From positions 1 through 8,906 of the forward strand of contig JAWXBS010000215.1 of assembly GCA_034440275.1 (NCBI GenBank): a stretch of DNA of 8,906 nt, read 5' to 3'. Positions 6,872-8,906 of this stretch are shown piece by piece; the first letter of the stretch is position 1, and the number at the start of each line of letters is the position of its first letter. The notes below the pieces were generated by a model that was not told where the DNA came from, searched no databases, and worked only from the letters and a program-made list of their open reading frames with translations. Source of the stretch: VFBF01 sp034440275. Lineage in GTDB: Bacteria > Pseudomonadota > Alphaproteobacteria > Caulobacterales > Aquidulcibacteraceae. A program made the position numbers and the translations under genes.

Positions 6872-8440
6872 CTAGCCCACCATGCGCTCGCGGCCTTCCC
6901 AGTAGGGCTTGCGCAATTCGCGGCGCAGCACCTTGCCGGAGGCATTGCGCGGGATCGCTTCGACGAAGTCGATGGACTTCGGCACCTTGTACGCGGCGAC
7001 CTTCTCGCGCGCATACGCGATGATGGAGGCTTCGTCGGGGGCAGCGCCCGGCTTCAGCACGACGACCGCCTTCACCGCCTCGCCCCACTTGTCGTCGGGC
7101 ACGCCGATCACTGCCACGTCGGCCACCGCCGGGTGGCCGAACACCGCGTTCTCCACTTCCGCCGGATAGACGTTCTCGCCGCCGGTGACGATCATGTCCT
7201 TCACGCGGTCGTAGATGAAAAAGTAGCCGTCAGCGTCCTGGTAGGCGGCGTCGCCGGTGTGCATCCAGCCGTTCTTCACGGCCTCTGCGGTGGCGTCGGG
7301 CTTGTTGAAATAGCCTTTCATCACGATCGGCGCCTTGATGACGATTTCGCCGACTTCGCCGAGCGGCACTTCGTTGTCGTTTGCGTCGACGACCTTCACT
7401 TCCACGCCCGGCCACGGGATGCCGCAGGAGCGCAGCTTGCCCTTCGCGGGATCATGCGCGTCGACGGGTAGATAGGTGCCGGCGCCGACGGTTTCGGTCA
7501 TGCCGTAGAACTGCAGGAAGCCGCAGCCGAAACGCTTCTGCGCGCGTTCCAGCACGTCCTGCGCGATAGGCGAGGCGCCGTAGGACACCGTGCGCAGCGT
7601 CGAGAGGTCGGCGCCCTCCATTTGCGGTGCGTTCAGCAGCATCAGGATCACCGCCGGGACGATGAAGGCGTGATTGATCTTTTCCTGCTGGATCAGATCG
7701 AGCAGCGGACCCGGCGCGATGTCGCGCAACACCGCCACGGTCGATCCGCTCGCATAGGCCACGAACGTCGGATTGGTGCCGCCGACATGGAACAGGGGCA
7801 TGGCGCCGAGGACGGTTTCGTCATCGCGATACTCGAAGCCGGTGACATTCTGCGCCATGCGCAGGAAAGAGATGTAGTTGTCGTGCGTCAGCTGCACGCC
7901 CTTCGGATTGCCCGTGGTGCCGGACGTGTAGAGCTGGATGATGTCCTCATCGAGCGGCGCCGCCATGTTCGGATCGACCGGTTCGGCGCGATCGCGCCAG
8001 GCGCGATAGTCCACCCAGTCGCCGGTCACGCCCTCAAGGCACACGACGACCGGCTTGTCCTTCACGTCCGCGAGCGCTTTCTGCGCCAGTTCGATGAACT
8101 CGGGTCCGACGAACAGCACCTTGGCTTTGCAGTCGTTGAGGATGTAGGCGATCTCCGGCGCGGCGAGGCGGAAGTTGATCGGCGCCAGACAGACGCGCGC
8201 CTTGATCGCGCCGAACCAGATCTCGAAGAACGTGTCGCAGTTCTTCGCGAGCATCGCGATGCGTTCCTGCGGCTGGACCCATTCCTGACGCAGGCGCTGG
8301 CCCACCTGACTCGCCGCACGGTCGACGGCCGCGAAGCTCGTCCGCCGGCCCTCGAAGACGAGCGCCGTCTTGTCCCCGTACGTCCGCGCCTGCACCCGGC
8401 TGACGTCAGCGAGGCCCTTCACCTGCGAAAGGTCCAGCAT
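6872..8440 (-). CDS. Fatty-acyl-CoA-ligase-type AMP-dependent synthetase
   Basis: This 522-residue ANL enzyme is predicted to convert a carboxylic acid (medium/long-chain fatty or aryl acid) to its CoA thioester through an adenylate. Motifs: A3 YTSGTTGNPKG (171-181), A4-region PLFHVGG (215-221), A5 FYGMTE (311-316), A7 HTGD (394-397), A8 DRVKDMIVTGGENVYPAEVE (411-430), and A10 PRNASGKVLRREL (497-509) with catalytic Lys503. All are canonical and the length is normal for the family. The MIVTGGENVYPAEVE hinge is common in fatty-acyl-CoA ligases. The ATG at 8440 has GGGGAG about 6 bases upstream on the - strand and leaves the usual N-terminus; the open frame to 8560 is unsupported and would run into the divergent GST gene. 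It is the first gene of the - strand group, followed 106 bp later by the second ligase. Chain-length or aromatic preference cannot be read from motifs alone. Confidence 0.93.
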   Translation of the reverse strand: MLDLSQVKGLADVSRVQARTYGDKTALVFEGRRTSFAAVDRAASQVGQRLRQEWVQPQERIAMLAKNCDTFFEIWFGAIKARVCLAPINFRLAAPEIAYILNDCKAKVLFVGPEFIELAQKALADVKDKPVVVCLEGVTGDWVDYRAWRDRAEPVDPNMAAPLDEDIIQLYTSGTTGNPKGVQLTHDNYISFLRMAQNVTGFEYRDDETVLGAMPLFHVGGTNPTFVAYASGSTVAVLRDIAPGPLLDLIQQEKINHAFIVPAVILMLLNAPQMEGADLSTLRTVSYGASPIAQDVLERAQKRFGCGFLQFYGMTETVGAGTYLPVDAHDPAKGKLRSCGIPWPGVEVKVVDANDNEVPLGEVGEIVIKAPIVMKGYFNKPDATAEAVKNGWMHTGDAAYQDADGYFFIYDRVKDMIVTGGENVYPAEVENAVFGHPAVADVAVIGVPDDKWGEAVKAVVVLKPGAAPDEASIIAYAREKVAAYKVPKSIDFVEAIPRNASGKVLRRELRKPYWEGRERMVG

Positions 8441-8543
8441 CGTTTTCTCCCCGCGTTCTTTTTTCGAGACTTCCTTGGCGGCAGATATAGCAAGGAGCTT
8501 CGGCCTGTCGCGCCCCAAGAAGCCGCACAGGGGAGGAGAAAAC
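8441..8543. promoter_or_regulatory. Divergent intergenic region between acyl-CoA ligase and GST genes
   Basis: This 103-bp region lies between two oppositely directed start codons and must hold, or lie downstream of, the promoters for both genes. Each end has a strong Shine-Dalgarno site: GGGGAG before the ligase on the - strand, and GGGAGG at 8531-8536, 7 bases before the GST ATG. The centre has a locally AT-rich GATATAGC (8484-8491), which could serve as a -10 element in either direction, and a T run at 8458-8464. No good -35 partner and no clear operator dyad were found by eye, so individual promoter elements are not called. Confidence 0.45.
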
Positions 8544-8906
8544 ATGGATGTGATCGCCAAACCCGTCGTCTGGGAGCACCCGCTCAGCCCCTACGCCCAG
8601 AAGGTCAAGATGGCGCTGCGCGAAAAGGGGGTCGCCTTCGAGACGCGCATGCCCATGGGCATTGGGGTCGGGACCACCGACGATGACTTCGGCCGCGCGA
8701 GCCCGCGTCGGGAAGTGCCCGCCTTCATCGACGGCGACACCGCGATCTTCGATAGCCGCATCATCGTCGACTACATCGAGGAGAAGTGGCCCACGCCGCC
8801 GCTGCTGCCGCCGGCGCCGGCGGACCGCGCGCGCTGCCGCATGATCGAGGAGGCGGTGGACACGCAGCTTGAGGCGATCGGCTGGGGCCTGATGGAATTG
8901 CGCGTC
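8544..8906 (+). CDS. Glutathione S-transferase, N-terminal part (runs off right edge)
   Basis: The first 121 codons of a cytosolic-type glutathione S-transferase are present; the gene continues beyond the window. The N-terminal thioredoxin-fold domain is complete. HPLSPYAQKVKMAL (12-25) opens helix 1, with Ser15 as the probable catalytic or glutathione-contacting residue and Tyr17 nearby. REVPAF (56-61) carries the cis-Pro59 that contacts the glutathione backbone. FDSRIIVDYIE (69-79) contains Asp70-Ser71, which bind the gamma-glutamyl group. From about residue 93 the all-helical C-terminal domain begins (PADRARCRMIEEAVD). The ATG at 8544 has GGGAGG 7 bases upstream and starts the domain normally. 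It is divergent from the acyl-CoA ligase, which hints at shared regulation. The substrate is unknown: detoxification or an aromatic-ether/isomerisation step are both possible for this superfamily. Confidence 0.9.
   Translation, partial: MDVIAKPVVWEHPLSPYAQKVKMALREKGVAFETRMPMGIGVGTTDDDFGRASPRREVPAFIDGDTAIFDSRIIVDYIEEKWPTPPLLPPAPADRARCRMIEEAVDTQLEAIGWGLMELRV

Noticed and set aside
7622..8686. + strand open frame (354 codons) antisense to the acyl-CoA ligase and overlapping the GST start
   Set aside because: It is Arg/His/Asp-rich shadow coding and overlaps the convincing GST gene in another frame.
1..8906. Search by eye for CRISPR arrays, tRNA genes, insertion-sequence ends or defence genes
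   Set aside because: No repeated spacers, cloverleaf-like segments, transposase motifs or flanking inverted repeats were seen. The coding content is ordinary metabolic and RNA-modification genes.

Overview
The window is GC-rich, densely coded bacterial chromosome with short intergenic gaps, start/stop overlaps and Shine-Dalgarno sites ahead of most genes. Protein content and style fit an alphaproteobacterium (Caulobacterales/Hyphomonadaceae-like or sphingomonad-like). That placement is an inference from protein resemblance and cannot be proved from this sequence. I see no mobile element, tRNA, rRNA or CRISPR array.

Left block, + strand (2-2768): the C-terminal end of an unrecognised gene; an isoaspartyl peptidase/type-2 asparaginase (N-terminal nucleophile hydrolase); a YbdK-type carboxylate-amine ligase of the GCS2 family; and a small SPOUT (TrmH/SpoU-type) RNA methyltransferase. 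The genes are 10 bp and 85 bp apart, and the last two overlap by 49 nt, so they probably form one transcription unit. The block ends tail to tail with the next one: the two convergent stop codons are directly adjacent at 2766-2771.

Right block, - strand (8440 down to 2769): a long-chain/medium-chain-type acyl-CoA ligase; a feruloyl-CoA-synthase-type ligase; a secreted or periplasmic protein with an erythromycin-esterase/ChaN-like core; and a hormone-sensitive-lipase (HSL) family alpha/beta hydrolase. The last three are joined by 4-nt stop/start overlaps (GTGA and ATGA), which suggests translational coupling. Together they look like an acid- and ester-handling catabolic operon: a hydrolase would free carboxylic acids from esters and two ligases would activate them to CoA thioesters. 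The substrate (hydroxycinnamate, other aromatic acid or fatty acid) is not fixed by the sequence.

Right edge, + strand (8544-8906): the N-terminal two thirds or so of a glutathione S-transferase, divergent from the acyl-CoA ligase across a 103-bp intergenic region that probably carries both promoters.

Nothing here is clearly a new system. The points most worth a second look are the conserved-hypothetical exported protein coupled between a feruloyl-CoA-synthase-like ligase and an esterase, and the pairing of a beta-aspartyl peptidase with a GCS2-type ligase.
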